Counted from the stretch's first letter, positions 1 through 9,972 are shown. The stretch: 64,000 nucleotides of DNA from Fermentibacter sp964564435 (GCA_964564435.1 CAZMAT010000005.1:1-64000); one strand, 5' to 3'. The notes: generated by a model from the letters alone, not told the origin. Translations and numbers: made by a program.

Positions 1-596
1 ACGTCGGGGTCCTGCCTGAGCACGTAGCGCAGGGCGTGGGAGAAGCCCTTGGTGTCCTCGCCTATCTCCCTCTGGTTGACTATGCCCTTGTCGTGGTGGT
101 GGACGTACTCGATCGGGTCCTCCACCGTGACGATGTGGCAGGGCCTGCTCGCGTTCACCTTGCGGAGGATCGAGGCCAGGGTCGTGCTCTTACCGCAGCC
201 CGTCGGGCCGGTGACCAGCACCAGGCCCTGCCTCTTCTCCGACAGGGTGCCCACGACCGAAGGCAGCCCCAGCTCCTCGAAACCGAGGATCTCGTAAGGG
301 ATCACCCTTATGGCGCAGGCCACGCATCCCCGCTGGTTGAAGACGTTGGCCCTGAACCTCGACAGGCCCTTGATCCCGAAGGCGAAGTCGAGCTCCTTCT
401 CCATCTCGAAGCGCTTCTTCTGCTCGTCGCGGAGGAGGCTGTAGACGAGGTCCTGCGTGTCCTGCGGGGTCAGGGGGTCGTACTCCATGCGCAGGAGGTC
501 GCCGTCCACCCTGATGACCGGAGGTGCGCCCACCGTGATGTGGAGGTCCGTGGCCCGCCTCTCCATCATCTCCTTCAGGAGCTGCTTGATGTTCAT
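1..596 (-). CDS. pilT: Type IV pilus retraction ATPase PilT (3' end outside window)
   Basis: PilT is the hexameric cytoplasmic ATPase that drives pilus retraction in twitching motility. The visible 198 residues are the amino-terminal half of a protein usually 340-370 residues long. They begin MNIKQLLKEM, followed by the family segment ATDLHITVG, an N-terminal PAS-like domain, and the Walker A motif GPTGCGKST at residues 130-138. The Asp-box segment VEDPIEY follows, and the sequence then runs off the window edge. The ATG overlaps the stop of the upstream pilB paralog (ATGA), so the two are probably translationally coupled. PilT is distinguished from PilB by its short N-terminus and by the lack of a cysteine-rich insert in the visible part. 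The identification is firm; a PilU-type paralog is the only real alternative. Confidence 0.93.
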   Translation of the reverse strand, partial: MNIKQLLKEMMERRATDLHITVGAPPVIRVDGDLLRMEYDPLTPQDTQDLVYSLLRDEQKKRFEMEKELDFAFGIKGLSRFRANVFNQRGCVACAIRVIPYEILGFEELGLPSVVGTLSEKRQGLVLVTGPTGCGKSTTLASILRKVNASRPCHIVTVEDPIEYVHHHDKGIVNQREIGEDTKGFSHALRYVLRQDPD

Positions 597-2422
597 GCCA
601 GCCGGCCTTTCTTCTCATGTGAGCCCGGAACGACCTTGGGCTTGATCTCCCCGCTCTCCACCTTCGCAAGATACCGCTTCCTGGCCTCCTTGACCTCCGT
701 CTCGTCGTCGGCCGTGACTCGGTTGATCTCGTCGAGGGTGGAATTGCCGTTGCGCATCTTGTCCACGGCGTCCATCCTGAGGGTCCTCATGCCGTTCTCC
801 ACACCGATCACCCTCAGCGCTCCCGTGGCCACCTTGTCTATAACGGCCTGTCTCACGAACTTGTCGATGGTCATGACCTCGTAGATGCCCGTGCGGCCCT
901 TGTACCCGGAGCCGTTGCAGGCCTTGCAGCCCTTGGCGATGAAGGTGTTGGCGCCCCTCAGCTCCTCGGGATCGATGCCCGACTCGATCAGCTCCTCCGG
1001 AGAGTGAGTGTGCGGCTCCCTGCACTTGGAGCAGACCTTCCGCAGCAGGCGCTGGGCCATGATGGTCCTGACCGCGGACGCCACCAGGAACGGCTTGATC
1101 CCGATGTCCACGAGCCTGTTGATGGTGCTGGGGGCGTCGTTAGTGTGGATCGTGGAGAAGACGAGGTGCCCGGTGAGCGCCGCCTTGATGGCGATCGATG
1201 CGGTTTCGAGGTCCCTTATCTCGCCGACCATGATGATGTTCGGGTCCTGCCTCAGTATGGCCCGCAGGGCCGAGGCGAAGTCGTATCCCATGGCGAAGTC
1301 GATCTGGGTCTGGAGGATGCCGTCGATGTTGTACTCGACCGGGTCCTCGGCGGTGATGATGTTGACCTTGGGCGTGTTGAGCGTGCTCAGGGCGGAATAC
1401 AGGGTCGTGGTCTTGCCGCTGCCCGTGGGCCCTGTGACGAGCACGATCCCGTAGGGGGAGTTGACGCCGCGCAGGAAGTCGCCCAGGGCGTCCTCCGGGA
1501 AGCCGAGCTGCCTGAGGTCGAACTCGAGGTTCCCCCTGTCGAGGATTCGGAGCACGATCTTCTCGCCGTTGACGGTGGGGACGGCATTCACGCGGAAGTC
1601 GATCCAGCGGTTGTCGACCTTGGCCTTGATCCTGCCGTCCTGGGTCTTCCGCTTCTCGGCTATGTCCATCCTCGCCATGATCTTGAGGCGGCTGAGGATG
1701 GAGGGCTGGATGTCCTTGGGCAGCCTGCGGACCTCGAAGCATGTGCCGTCCCTCCGGTACCTGATCCTCAGATACTTCTCGTACGGCTCGATGTGGATGT
1801 CGCTGGCCTCTATCTTGACGGCGCGGCTGATGACCTGCTCGACGAACTTGACCACGGGGGCGTCGCCCATCGCGGAATCATCCTCGGTCAGGGCCTCCTC
1901 GTCATCGTCGACCACCTCGAGGCTCTCGACGGTCTCGAGTTCGCTCTCCCTCTCGTCGTAGGTCTCGAGCTTCTCCTCCACCGTGACCAGGTCGTCCACC
2001 TTGCCGTACAGCTCGTCGAGGCACCGCCTGACTGCAGACGGGGCCGAGGCGAAGACCAGTATCTCGCGGCCCACTGCGAACTTGACCTCGTCGACCGCGA
2101 AGAGGTTGCCGGGGTTGGCCATCGCGACGTGGACATAGTTCCCCTCGTCGGCAATGGGGATGATGATGAACTTGCGGGCGGTCTCCTCGGGGATGACCTT
2201 GGCGAGGGATGAGTCGAGAGGCGTTTCGTTGAGGTAGATAGGCTCGACGCTGTAGATCTCGGCCAGGAACTCGGTTACTATCTCCTCGGGCACCTTGCCG
2301 AGCGCCACGAGGCTCTCGGCCAGGTCGGTCTCCCCGGGGCCGAATTCGGCTATGACGGCCTCTACCTCGTCGGAGGTGACGATGCCGGCCTCGACCAGCA
2401 TCATCCCCAGGCGGCTAAGCAA
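593..2422 (-). CDS. pilB: PilB/GspE-family pilus assembly ATPase, paralog 1
   Basis: This is a 609-residue pilus extension ATPase of the PilB/GspE family. It has an N-terminal MshEN-type domain (LVEAGIVTSDEVEAV), an acidic linker, a RecA-like core with Walker A GPTGSGKTTTL (Lys about 337), the Walker B-type segment MVGEIRD, and a zinc-binding cysteine set (CSKC, then CKAC) typical of PilB. A basic tail of about 35 residues follows the core. The TTG start at 2422 is preferred because the paralog begins at an equivalent TTG after an almost identical upstream sequence; ATG codons at 2404 and 2401 are alternatives. It lies 44 bases after paralog 2 and overlaps pilT by four bases. The two PilB copies are clearly diverged, so one may serve a different pilus or a type II-like system. 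Confidence 0.92.
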   Translation of the reverse strand: MLSRLGMMLVEAGIVTSDEVEAVIAEFGPGETDLAESLVALGKVPEEIVTEFLAEIYSVEPIYLNETPLDSSLAKVIPEETARKFIIIPIADEGNYVHVAMANPGNLFAVDEVKFAVGREILVFASAPSAVRRCLDELYGKVDDLVTVEEKLETYDERESELETVESLEVVDDDEEALTEDDSAMGDAPVVKFVEQVISRAVKIEASDIHIEPYEKYLRIRYRRDGTCFEVRRLPKDIQPSILSRLKIMARMDIAEKRKTQDGRIKAKVDNRWIDFRVNAVPTVNGEKIVLRILDRGNLEFDLRQLGFPEDALGDFLRGVNSPYGIVLVTGPTGSGKTTTLYSALSTLNTPKVNIITAEDPVEYNIDGILQTQIDFAMGYDFASALRAILRQDPNIIMVGEIRDLETASIAIKAALTGHLVFSTIHTNDAPSTINRLVDIGIKPFLVASAVRTIMAQRLLRKVCSKCREPHTHSPEELIESGIDPEELRGANTFIAKGCKACNGSGYKGRTGIYEVMTIDKFVRQAVIDKVATGALRVIGVENGMRTLRMDAVDKMRNGNSTLDEINRVTADDETEVKEARKRYLAKVESGEIKPKVVPGSHEKKGRLA

Positions 2423-2466
2423 GGCCCGTCCAGCCCGGAGCGCCGGTGCGGCCTTCGCCAGGCCCG

Positions 2467-4224
2467 CTATTCGCCACCGACCGTACCCCTTATGACTTCC
2501 TCGAACGTGGTCATGCCGCGCTCGAGCTTCCTCAGGGCGGCCTCGCGCAGGTTGACCATGCCGGCGGCGAGGGCGGCCTTCTCTATCTGGATGCTGTTGG
2601 CGTCGCTCTCGATGAGCTGCCTGATCTCCTCGGTGACGGGCATCACCTCGAAGATCCCCTCGCGGCCCCTGTACCCGGTGTTGTTGCAGAAGTCGCACCC
2701 GGTGCCCTCGTGGAATGTGAAGTTCGCGAACCGGGCCGGGTCGATGCCGGCCTCCACCAGAGCCTCGTCGGGCACGTGGACCTGCGCCTTGCACTTGGGG
2801 CAGATCCTCCGGATCAGCCTCTGGGAGCAGATGGCGATGAGCGAGGTGCTGAGCATGAAGGGCTCGGTGCCCATGTCGATGAGCCTGTTGATGGTGCTGG
2901 GAGCGTCGTTGGTGTGCGTGGTGGAGAGCACCAGGTGGCCGGTAAGCGCTGCCCTGATGGCGATCTGCGAGGTTTCCTGGTCCCTTATCTCGCCGACCAT
3001 GATGATGTCGGGGTCCTGCCTCAGATAGGCCCTGAGCGCGGATGCGAACGTGAGGCCGATCTCCTCGTTCATCTGTACCTGGTTGATGCCCTTGAGGTTG
3101 AACTCGACCGGGTTCTCGGCGGTCATGATGTTGACGCCGATGTCGTTCAGCTCGGTGAGAGCGGAGTAGAGCGTGGTGGTCTTGCCGCAGCCCGTGGGCC
3201 CGGTGACCAGCACGATCCCGTAAGGGCGCTTGATGGCGCGCCGCAGCTCCTTCAGGCTCTCGTCCTCCATGCCCAGCTTCTCGAGGTCGAGGATGACCTT
3301 GCTGCGGTCGAGCAGGCGGACCTCGACCTTCTCGCCGAAGAGGGTGGGCAGGGTTGCGAGGCGCATGTCCACGAAGCGGTCGCCCACGCGGATCTTCTGC
3401 CGGCCGTCCTGCGGGAGGTGCCTCTCGGCGATGTTCATGCCGCCCAGGATCTTGAGACGGCTGACGATGGCCGAGCGGTACTTGCGGCTGGGGCGCATCA
3501 CCTCGTGGAGGACGCCGTCGATGCGGAACCTGATGCGGATGTACTTCTCGAAGGGCTCGAAGTGGATGTCGCTCGCGCCCCGCTTGACAGCGTCGCCGAT
3601 GATGCTGTTGACGAGCTTGACCACGGGCGAATCGGCCACGAGGCTGGAGATGTCCTCCTCCTCGACGGTCGCCCCGTCGTCCTCGTCCATGACCATCGAC
3701 TCGAACACCTCGTCGCCCACTAGGATGTTCTCGGACGCTATGGCGTCGTCCGGGTCGTCCCTCTTCTCGACGATCGACTTCTGATCGAGGGACACGAGGG
3801 CCTCGGTCTCGGGGTAGAAGCGCCTTATGGCCCTGATGATCATGCTGGATGCACAGATGTGGGGCTCTATCTCGAGCCCGATGGAGAACCTTAGGTCGTC
3901 TATGGCGAAGAGGTTGTCGGGATCGGTCATGGCGACGACGAGGACCTTGCCGTCCTTGCGGATGGGCACCACCTCGTACCGCCTGGCGACCTCGGGGGGG
4001 ACGAGCTTGATGATGGAGTTGTCGACATCGACTTCGTCGAGGTTGACGCTCTCGACCCTGTGCTGTTTCGCGAGGTTCTCGTTCAGGTCGCTCTCGGCGA
4101 TGGCCTTTATCTTGACGAGGTTGAAGCCCAGCCGGCCGCCCTCGGCACGCTGCTGCTTGAGTGCCTGCTCGAGCTGATCGCGGGTGATCAGACCGGCTTC
4201 GAGAAGCATCTGGCCGAGTTTCAA
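2467..4224 (-). CDS. pilB: Type IV pilus assembly ATPase PilB, paralog 2
   Basis: This is a 585-residue PilB-type ATPase. It has an N-terminal MshEN domain (MLLEAGLITRDQLEQAL), a second N-terminal region, and the ATPase core with Walker A GPTGCGKTTTL (Lys348), a MVGEIRD segment and His-box sequences (STTHTNDAPSTINRL). The zinc motif CPKC...CDFC is followed by GYRGREG. The start is taken as TTG at 4224, because GAGGGG lies 10 bases upstream and the protein then begins at the usual family position; a GTG at 4278 in the same frame would add 18 unlikely residues. It heads the pilB-pilB-pilT operon. Its role is powering pilus extension at the inner membrane. Confidence 0.93.
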   Translation of the reverse strand: MKLGQMLLEAGLITRDQLEQALKQQRAEGGRLGFNLVKIKAIAESDLNENLAKQHRVESVNLDEVDVDNSIIKLVPPEVARRYEVVPIRKDGKVLVVAMTDPDNLFAIDDLRFSIGLEIEPHICASSMIIRAIRRFYPETEALVSLDQKSIVEKRDDPDDAIASENILVGDEVFESMVMDEDDGATVEEEDISSLVADSPVVKLVNSIIGDAVKRGASDIHFEPFEKYIRIRFRIDGVLHEVMRPSRKYRSAIVSRLKILGGMNIAERHLPQDGRQKIRVGDRFVDMRLATLPTLFGEKVEVRLLDRSKVILDLEKLGMEDESLKELRRAIKRPYGIVLVTGPTGCGKTTTLYSALTELNDIGVNIMTAENPVEFNLKGINQVQMNEEIGLTFASALRAYLRQDPDIIMVGEIRDQETSQIAIRAALTGHLVLSTTHTNDAPSTINRLIDMGTEPFMLSTSLIAICSQRLIRRICPKCKAQVHVPDEALVEAGIDPARFANFTFHEGTGCDFCNNTGYRGREGIFEVMPVTEEIRQLIESDANSIQIEKAALAAGMVNLREAALRKLERGMTTFEEVIRGTVGGE

Positions 4225-4330
4225 GCTGGTCCAGCCCCTCTCTGTGGATGCCGCGGCTGGCGCATGACCTGAACGCACACCGCCTGCGGGCTACCCCTGC
4301 ACCGTCTGCAACAACGGTCTCGTTCCATGA

Positions 4331-4359
4331 ATTTTCGCTGTCTGGAGGGGCTCTGTCAA
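4331..4359 (-). promoter_or_regulatory. Candidate promoter of the pilB-pilB-pilT operon
   Basis: Reading the minus strand, a perfect TTGACA (4359-4354) is followed after 17 bases by GAAAAT (4336-4331). It lies in the 153-base gap between the SprA-like gene and pilB and would give a leader of about 100 bases. The match is by eye; transcription was not tested. Confidence 0.45.
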
Positions 4360-4377
4360 TGAACGGGAGGGCCGCGG

Positions 4378-7300
4378 CTAGAAGTTGATCGTCACCCAGA
4401 CGTCCAGGCCTACGTCCTTCTGGTCGTAGACCGAGTTGACCCTGTCCGTCTTCCAGCCGTAGATGGCGGTCAACCCGGCGGTCACGGTACCGAAGTCGTA
4501 GTTCGCCGAAGGCTCGATCCTCCATTCCACCCTGTCGCTCTGGGTCTGGTCTTCGAAGCCGGGGATCTCGATGAAGGAGGAAGTCCTGGACCTCGTGATC
4601 TTCAGGGCGGTCGTGAGATCGCTCTGGAAGCTGACTCTGAGACGATCGAGCAGAGGCAGCGGGATGGCGATGCCGCCGGGGGCGCTGAAGGCGTACTGCA
4701 CGTTCAGCTGGAAGCTGTTGCTGTTGCTCCTGGTCCGTGCGTTGGTGCCCGTGAAGTTGCGCGTCGTGGTGGTGGAGAGGTTGTTCGAGAAGGTGACCTG
4801 GACCTCGTTCTTCAGCGTGCCCGTGACGCTGAACAGCGGCGCCCACCTGACCGACTCGGTCCTGCTCGTCGGTATGTACTCCTCCTCCTCGAAGCGCCCG
4901 CTCTCGCTGGTCTCGAACCTGTAGCCCGTGCTGAGGCTGCCCGAGCGCAGCAGGCCTGCAACGGGCCTGAAGCGCTCGAGACCCGTCCACGAGAGGGAAA
5001 CGGATGGCCAGGTCTTCGAGATCTGCCTGTTCCAGTAGCCGGAGTAGTAGTGGCGGGTGTCCGTGCGCGAGTATTCCGACCGGAACGCCATCGTCGTGAA
5101 GAGGCGAACCCCGCTCGAGACCTGGAGGTTGTCGCTGGTGGTTCGGTCGTAGGGATCGATCCCGTCGAGAAGCGGCTCGAGGCCGAACCTGTAGGAGTAC
5201 CCCGGATAGTAGCCGAGCTCGTTGTACTCGGTCCCCACCGTTCTCGAGAACACGATCGTCGGATCAGTCACGTTCCCCGACCACCTGTCGAGCTTCGAGA
5301 GGATCCAGCGCGGGCTCCCAGGGGCTGCCTGCTCGTCGAAACGCTCGTCGCGCAGCCTGGCAAGGGATCTCAGGGCCTGGACCAGGCCGAGGCGGAGGTT
5401 CAGCCGCCTCGTCGCGGAGACGGCGACGTCGGGGCTGCCCAGCGAGTCGCTCCCGGAGGCGGTATGGGGCGCGAGCCTGCTCGAGTTGTAGACCGCGTCG
5501 TAGCTCAGCCTCGGTATGACGAGGCGGAAGAAGTCGAAGTCCTGGGAGAGGCTCAGGCTCTGGTTGCGGTTCGTCTCCCTGCCCGTGTTCATAGAGAGGT
5601 CGCCATCCCACGGATACAGGAGGTCCCTGCCGACACCCAGGGAGAAGGAGGAGCTCTGCCCCTTCCAGAACCCGAAGGAGAGCGAGAAGCTCGTACCGAG
5701 GGTCCTCGCCCTGGTGTTCCGGGTCTGGACGGTGTCCTCGTCGCCCAGCTCCCACCTCGTATCCCACGAGTTCTGCCTCACCACGTCCCACGCGATCCTC
5801 GTGGGCCACGGGCTGAAGAACTCCGCCACGGGGAGGCTGAAGAGGCGCATCTGCGGAAGCGGCAGGTCGTACTGCAACTCGCCGCGGGCCGACTGGAGAG
5901 TATCCATGTAGGTCGGTGACCTGCCGTTCGAGATGCCGTAGGAATGGCTGAACTGCCAGGGGTCGAGGATGTACCGCGAGAGCCCCGTGGACCCCGACCT
6001 GTTGCGCCGCAGCGTGAGGCCCGTGTCCCACTCGTCGGTCTGGGTGCGGTTCTCCCATGCCTCCTCGCCCTCGAGCCTCCTGTCGGAGCTCGACTCGAAC
6101 CGGGGCTCGGAGATCTGCCTGCTGATGGCGAAGGTCGCAGGCATGGAGAGATACCAGGTTCTCGGGGTGAACTTCTCGGTGTAGAGCGTGACATCGGAGG
6201 CATACCGGGTCGTGGTGCTCCCCTGCCCGCTGGAAGCGCCCAGACCGTGGAAGTCGGCTCCCATGCGCCTGTAGTCACCGGTGAGACGCACCAGGTCGGC
6301 CATCTCGACGGTCGTGCTCAGCCTCCTGGCCAGATCGGGCTCGCTGTAGGGCCCGAGGAGGACGATGTCGTCCATCCAGGCCTCCGTGGAGAGGACGAGG
6401 CCGGTGTCGTTCCTTATCCCTGCGCTCAGGACCATCACGTCGGACAGGCTGGGATTGCCCCTCACCGCGATGTCGCCCAGCCTAAGGTAGGGAAGCCCCC
6501 GCTGCTGCTTCAGCTCCCTCACCGCCGTCAGGTCGTCCAGGTCGACCTGGACCTCCTGCCAGCCCGGCTGGAGCCGTGTGCTGACCTCGTAGTAGTTGAG
6601 GGTGTCCCTGCCCATCCTGAAGAAGAACTCGCCGGCGGCGGCAATGTCTCCATGGACGGGATACCTCACGGTCCGGTAGGAGGTGTAGTCCTCCGAAGAG
6701 TAGTAGAACTGGGTCGCCTTGGCCTCGTGGCCCGGCAGGATGCCGGCCACCTGGATCGAGATCGACTGCTCGAGCTTGATGTCGCCGTTGTCGTCGCGCC
6801 CCGGGCTGACTCCGGGGGGCGGGTCGTCGTGGTACTCCTGGTTGTCCTGGTTGTTCACGGTCGAGACGATCAGTTCCTCGCCGGGCTGCGCGGGAACTCC
6901 GATGCTGTCGAAGGGGACCACGGCGCCGGGCTCCCAGCGGTTGCCGACTATCGCGAACTCGTAGACGTCGATGGTGTCCTGCTGGGTGAAGCCGTCCATC
7001 CAGAGCCGCGCATAGCAGATCTTCTCCCAGGTGGGTTCCGACCCGGAGGCCTGAGGCACGGTGACCAGGGTGGTATCCGAGAGCGGCACCTCGATCAGGA
7101 CCCATCCGTGTTCGTTCGGCCCCGAGACGAAGTAGTCGGGATCGTCGAGCGGGATGGTGATCCTGAAGAACGAGCTGGTCCTGTCGAGCATGCCGTTCCT
7201 GTTCAGGTCCTCGGTGTCGAGCTTCGTGTTCCCCTGGGTTCCGTTTATCCCGATGTATTCGTCGTTGATGTCGTAATTGTCACGGTTGGGGTCTTCCGTC

Positions 7301-9972
7301 GCCGGCGGGAACTCCTCGTCGTCCATGAGCCCGTCGAGGCCGGTATCCTCGCTCGAACCAGCCGTGATGTTCAGTATCCCGTCTCCGTTCGCGTCCTCGG
7401 TGTCCAGCTCGCCGTTGGCGCGCAGCTCGAGGACGTCCCCGCTCCTCTCGAGCCAGTACGAGTCCTCGTCGATCCTCTCGCCAAGGTCGAGGTAGAGGTT
7501 CGCGCCCTGCGCCGACCCCGTCGCCCTGACGTACAGCCTCAGGTGAGTCTTCGAGGAGAAGTCGAGCCCGTAGGGATCGAGGCACCGGAGTATGCCCCCC
7601 CACGATGCGGGGTTGTCCGCGGCCGGCGCGAACGCCAGCTCCATCACGGTGTCGACCCGCTGGTCCTGGGTCTCCGGAGGGTTCTCGAGGATGTCGCCGA
7701 GGTAGGGCCTGTCCTCATACTGCAGGTTGTACCACGAGAGCCCGCCCGGGGGGTAGATCAGAGGGGAAATTTCGCCCGGGGCGCTGGAGAAGTGCCAGTC
7801 GAGCCTCGAGGTGCTCAGGGGCAGGGAGGATTCGGTGCCCTCCATGTCGTCGATGTAGGCCTTGTTCCTGGTATTGGCGTCGGGGAAGCTGGCGGCCACC
7901 TCGCCAGAGATCACGAACCTACTCCCGGCGTCGGTGCTGATGCCCGGCAGCAGGTTGACGGCGTCGGTCAGGAACATCGGCTCGGCCTCGAACCGCGCGT
8001 CCAGGTCGGTGACGAGGGTGCGCGTCGGCTCCTCGCCGACCCGGGGCCGGTCATCTGGTGTCGAGGAGTTCTCGAACATCGCCGTGGCGCCGATCCACGT
8101 GCCGTCGTCGATCCCGTAGACGGCCCTGGTGCCGAAGAGAGTCTTCTGCGTGACGGCCATGAACGGCAGGTACTCGAACCTCACCGTGAGCACGTTGTCG
8201 GGGTTCTGCGCGAGCTCGGCGTACTCGCCCATGAGCGTGAGGATGCCCACCTCGTAGACGATCGTGTAGTCGACGTCGCGGGTGAGCGGCTGGGCGATGC
8301 CGTCGACGGTCAGGGTCACGACCTCGCTGCCGGAGACGATCCCCATCCTGCCGAGCGAGAACGTCGTGGAGGCCGCCCTGTACTCGACTGCGATGAAGTA
8401 CCTGCTGTCGGCGGGCTCGGGGTTCCTCTCGGAATAGACGAGTGGGTTCTCCACTTCGAGAGAATCGCTCTCGAAGGGCCTGTAGTCGGGGAATACGAGG
8501 TATCCGTCGTCCCAGTCCACGGCGCCGTCCTCGTCTACAAGGCTTCCGTCACCGTTTGTGTCGAGGCCCAGGAGTTCGATGAAGGGCACCCCGTTCTGGG
8601 TCGAGACCGGGTCCTGGCCGGGCTCGGTCAGGCAGATCGAGCAGTCGAAGCTCTCGGGCACGATGTTGTTGGAGCCCAGGAAGTACCTGTTCCTCAGCTC
8701 GTAGTGCCAGGTGGCATAGCTGGGGAGCGGGTTGCTCTCCTTTATCAGCTTCAGATCGAGCTCGCCCGGCGTCATGCTGCCGTAGGTGAGGCCGTCGGCG
8801 ACCATGCAGACGGCGAGCATGTGGTTCTCGTCCACCGGGGAGTTGAACATCAGCGCCGTGCCGCCGTCGACCAGGACATAGTCCTCGTCGGGCCCGGGGT
8901 TGAGCTGGTCCCACCAGCCCGATCCGGCTGAGTCGGGCAGGAACCAGGTGCCCTCCAGGGCGCCGGTCTCGTCGTTGTTGGTGCCGTCGAGGTCGTCCCT
9001 GAAGACCGTGATGCTCGTGATGACGGGCTGGTAGGCCGAGTCGGGGAAGGTCAGATAGAAGACGTTCTCGGCGGGATTGATGTCGAGGATCGAGTCGGTG
9101 ACCATCTGTGCCTGGCCCACGAACTCGGCCGACTCCGTGGAGCTCGCCTCCTTGCTGGCGATGGTGGTGATGTCCACGGGGCCGACCTGCGAGACGACCT
9201 TCGCTCCGAACAGGCCCTCGTGCGGGATGCTGTAGGAGACGAACTCCGGTCCGGTGATCGAGAGGCTGACGTCACCCATCTCGATCGACTGGATTATCTC
9301 GTCCTCCCAGCCCTCGTAGGCCAGGCGGATCCTGTTCTCGGGCTCGAATTCGCGCTCGGAGTTGTGGTCGACGTCGACATGGATCTTCTCGCCGATGGTG
9401 CCGTTGAGCTGAACGGCCAGCTCCTGCTCCATCCTCAGGTCGGGGAAGAGCGAGCGGCTCTCCCCCTCGACCTCCACTGCGTTGGGCCTGTAGTGGGTGA
9501 TCCCCGACAGGGTGATCTTCTGATGGCCCGAGATGTCGAGCTGGCCGCCCTCTCCGATGGTGCGGGCGAGTATGGGCGGCATGTCTATGGGCAGATAGAT
9601 GGTCGGCAGGAGGGAACCCTCCTCCCGCGAGCCGAGTACGCTGGATTCGCGGAAGGAGTCGCGCAGAGTGAGCCTGGTCGATCCCAGGACGGATCTGTCG
9701 AGAACGGACGTGATCCGGCCGGAGGACATCCTGGTGCATGGAGCCGGACCGATGTATGCCCGCCAGGACATGAGCCCGTTCGAGACCGATGGGTAGAACC
9801 GGATCGAGATACCCTGGATGGTGTAGAGCCTGGGCAGGGTGTCGGCATAGACCGAGTACGGATCGACCGGGAAGAGGGACGGTGCGGCGATGGATGCCCC
9901 GGCCGCCTCGCGGGTGAGCGCGAGCAGGGCGATGCAGCACACGAGAATCCGGCCGATGTGTTTCACAAGCAC
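4378..9972 (-). CDS. sprA: SprA-like giant outer-membrane protein (T9SS translocon type)
   Basis: This 1864-residue exported protein resembles SprA/Sov, the very large outer-membrane barrel through which type IX secretion substrates pass. It starts with a signal peptide (IGRILVCCIALLALTREAAG). It contains SprA-family segments such as KTLFGTRAVYGID and AYIDDMEGTESS (about residue 706), many Asp/Asn-rich loops, and a long C-terminal half of alternating strands ending in an aromatic residue (VTINF). Bacteroidota SprA is usually near 2400 residues, so this is a shorter form. GTG at 9972 is chosen because GGGAG lies five bases upstream and the signal peptide follows directly; an upstream GTG at 10002 is possible. 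It is divergent from lptF. Two genes in this window encode likely substrates (39544-41724 and 43686-45932). No other T9SS core gene is visible here. Confidence 0.88.
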   Translation of the reverse strand: MLVKHIGRILVCCIALLALTREAAGASIAAPSLFPVDPYSVYADTLPRLYTIQGISIRFYPSVSNGLMSWRAYIGPAPCTRMSSGRITSVLDRSVLGSTRLTLRDSFRESSVLGSREEGSLLPTIYLPIDMPPILARTIGEGGQLDISGHQKITLSGITHYRPNAVEVEGESRSLFPDLRMEQELAVQLNGTIGEKIHVDVDHNSEREFEPENRIRLAYEGWEDEIIQSIEMGDVSLSITGPEFVSYSIPHEGLFGAKVVSQVGPVDITTIASKEASSTESAEFVGQAQMVTDSILDINPAENVFYLTFPDSAYQPVITSITVFRDDLDGTNNDETGALEGTWFLPDSAGSGWWDQLNPGPDEDYVLVDGGTALMFNSPVDENHMLAVCMVADGLTYGSMTPGELDLKLIKESNPLPSYATWHYELRNRYFLGSNNIVPESFDCSICLTEPGQDPVSTQNGVPFIELLGLDTNGDGSLVDEDGAVDWDDGYLVFPDYRPFESDSLEVENPLVYSERNPEPADSRYFIAVEYRAASTTFSLGRMGIVSGSEVVTLTVDGIAQPLTRDVDYTIVYEVGILTLMGEYAELAQNPDNVLTVRFEYLPFMAVTQKTLFGTRAVYGIDDGTWIGATAMFENSSTPDDRPRVGEEPTRTLVTDLDARFEAEPMFLTDAVNLLPGISTDAGSRFVISGEVAASFPDANTRNKAYIDDMEGTESSLPLSTSRLDWHFSSAPGEISPLIYPPGGLSWYNLQYEDRPYLGDILENPPETQDQRVDTVMELAFAPAADNPASWGGILRCLDPYGLDFSSKTHLRLYVRATGSAQGANLYLDLGERIDEDSYWLERSGDVLELRANGELDTEDANGDGILNITAGSSEDTGLDGLMDDEEFPPATEDPNRDNYDINDEYIGINGTQGNTKLDTEDLNRNGMLDRTSSFFRITIPLDDPDYFVSGPNEHGWVLIEVPLSDTTLVTVPQASGSEPTWEKICYARLWMDGFTQQDTIDVYEFAIVGNRWEPGAVVPFDSIGVPAQPGEELIVSTVNNQDNQEYHDDPPPGVSPGRDDNGDIKLEQSISIQVAGILPGHEAKATQFYYSSEDYTSYRTVRYPVHGDIAAAGEFFFRMGRDTLNYYEVSTRLQPGWQEVQVDLDDLTAVRELKQQRGLPYLRLGDIAVRGNPSLSDVMVLSAGIRNDTGLVLSTEAWMDDIVLLGPYSEPDLARRLSTTVEMADLVRLTGDYRRMGADFHGLGASSGQGSTTTRYASDVTLYTEKFTPRTWYLSMPATFAISRQISEPRFESSSDRRLEGEEAWENRTQTDEWDTGLTLRRNRSGSTGLSRYILDPWQFSHSYGISNGRSPTYMDTLQSARGELQYDLPLPQMRLFSLPVAEFFSPWPTRIAWDVVRQNSWDTRWELGDEDTVQTRNTRARTLGTSFSLSFGFWKGQSSSFSLGVGRDLLYPWDGDLSMNTGRETNRNQSLSLSQDFDFFRLVIPRLSYDAVYNSSRLAPHTASGSDSLGSPDVAVSATRRLNLRLGLVQALRSLARLRDERFDEQAAPGSPRWILSKLDRWSGNVTDPTIVFSRTVGTEYNELGYYPGYSYRFGLEPLLDGIDPYDRTTSDNLQVSSGVRLFTTMAFRSEYSRTDTRHYYSGYWNRQISKTWPSVSLSWTGLERFRPVAGLLRSGSLSTGYRFETSESGRFEEEEYIPTSRTESVRWAPLFSVTGTLKNEVQVTFSNNLSTTTTRNFTGTNARTRSNSNSFQLNVQYAFSAPGGIAIPLPLLDRLRVSFQSDLTTALKITRSRTSSFIEIPGFEDQTQSDRVEWRIEPSANYDFGTVTAGLTAIYGWKTDRVNSVYDQKDVGLDVWVTINF

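Noticed and set aside
2423..4990. Long in-frame extension upstream of pilB paralog 1
   Set aside because: The open frame continues through paralog 2 and into the SprA gene, but the Arg/His/Gly-rich translation is a shadow; the PilB fold begins near 2422.
5944..8931. 995-codon open frame on the plus strand
   Set aside because: It lies antisense to the SprA-like gene. Its repetitive, Val/Gly/Asp/His-rich translation is a by-product of high G+C, with no recognisable domain or ribosome binding site.
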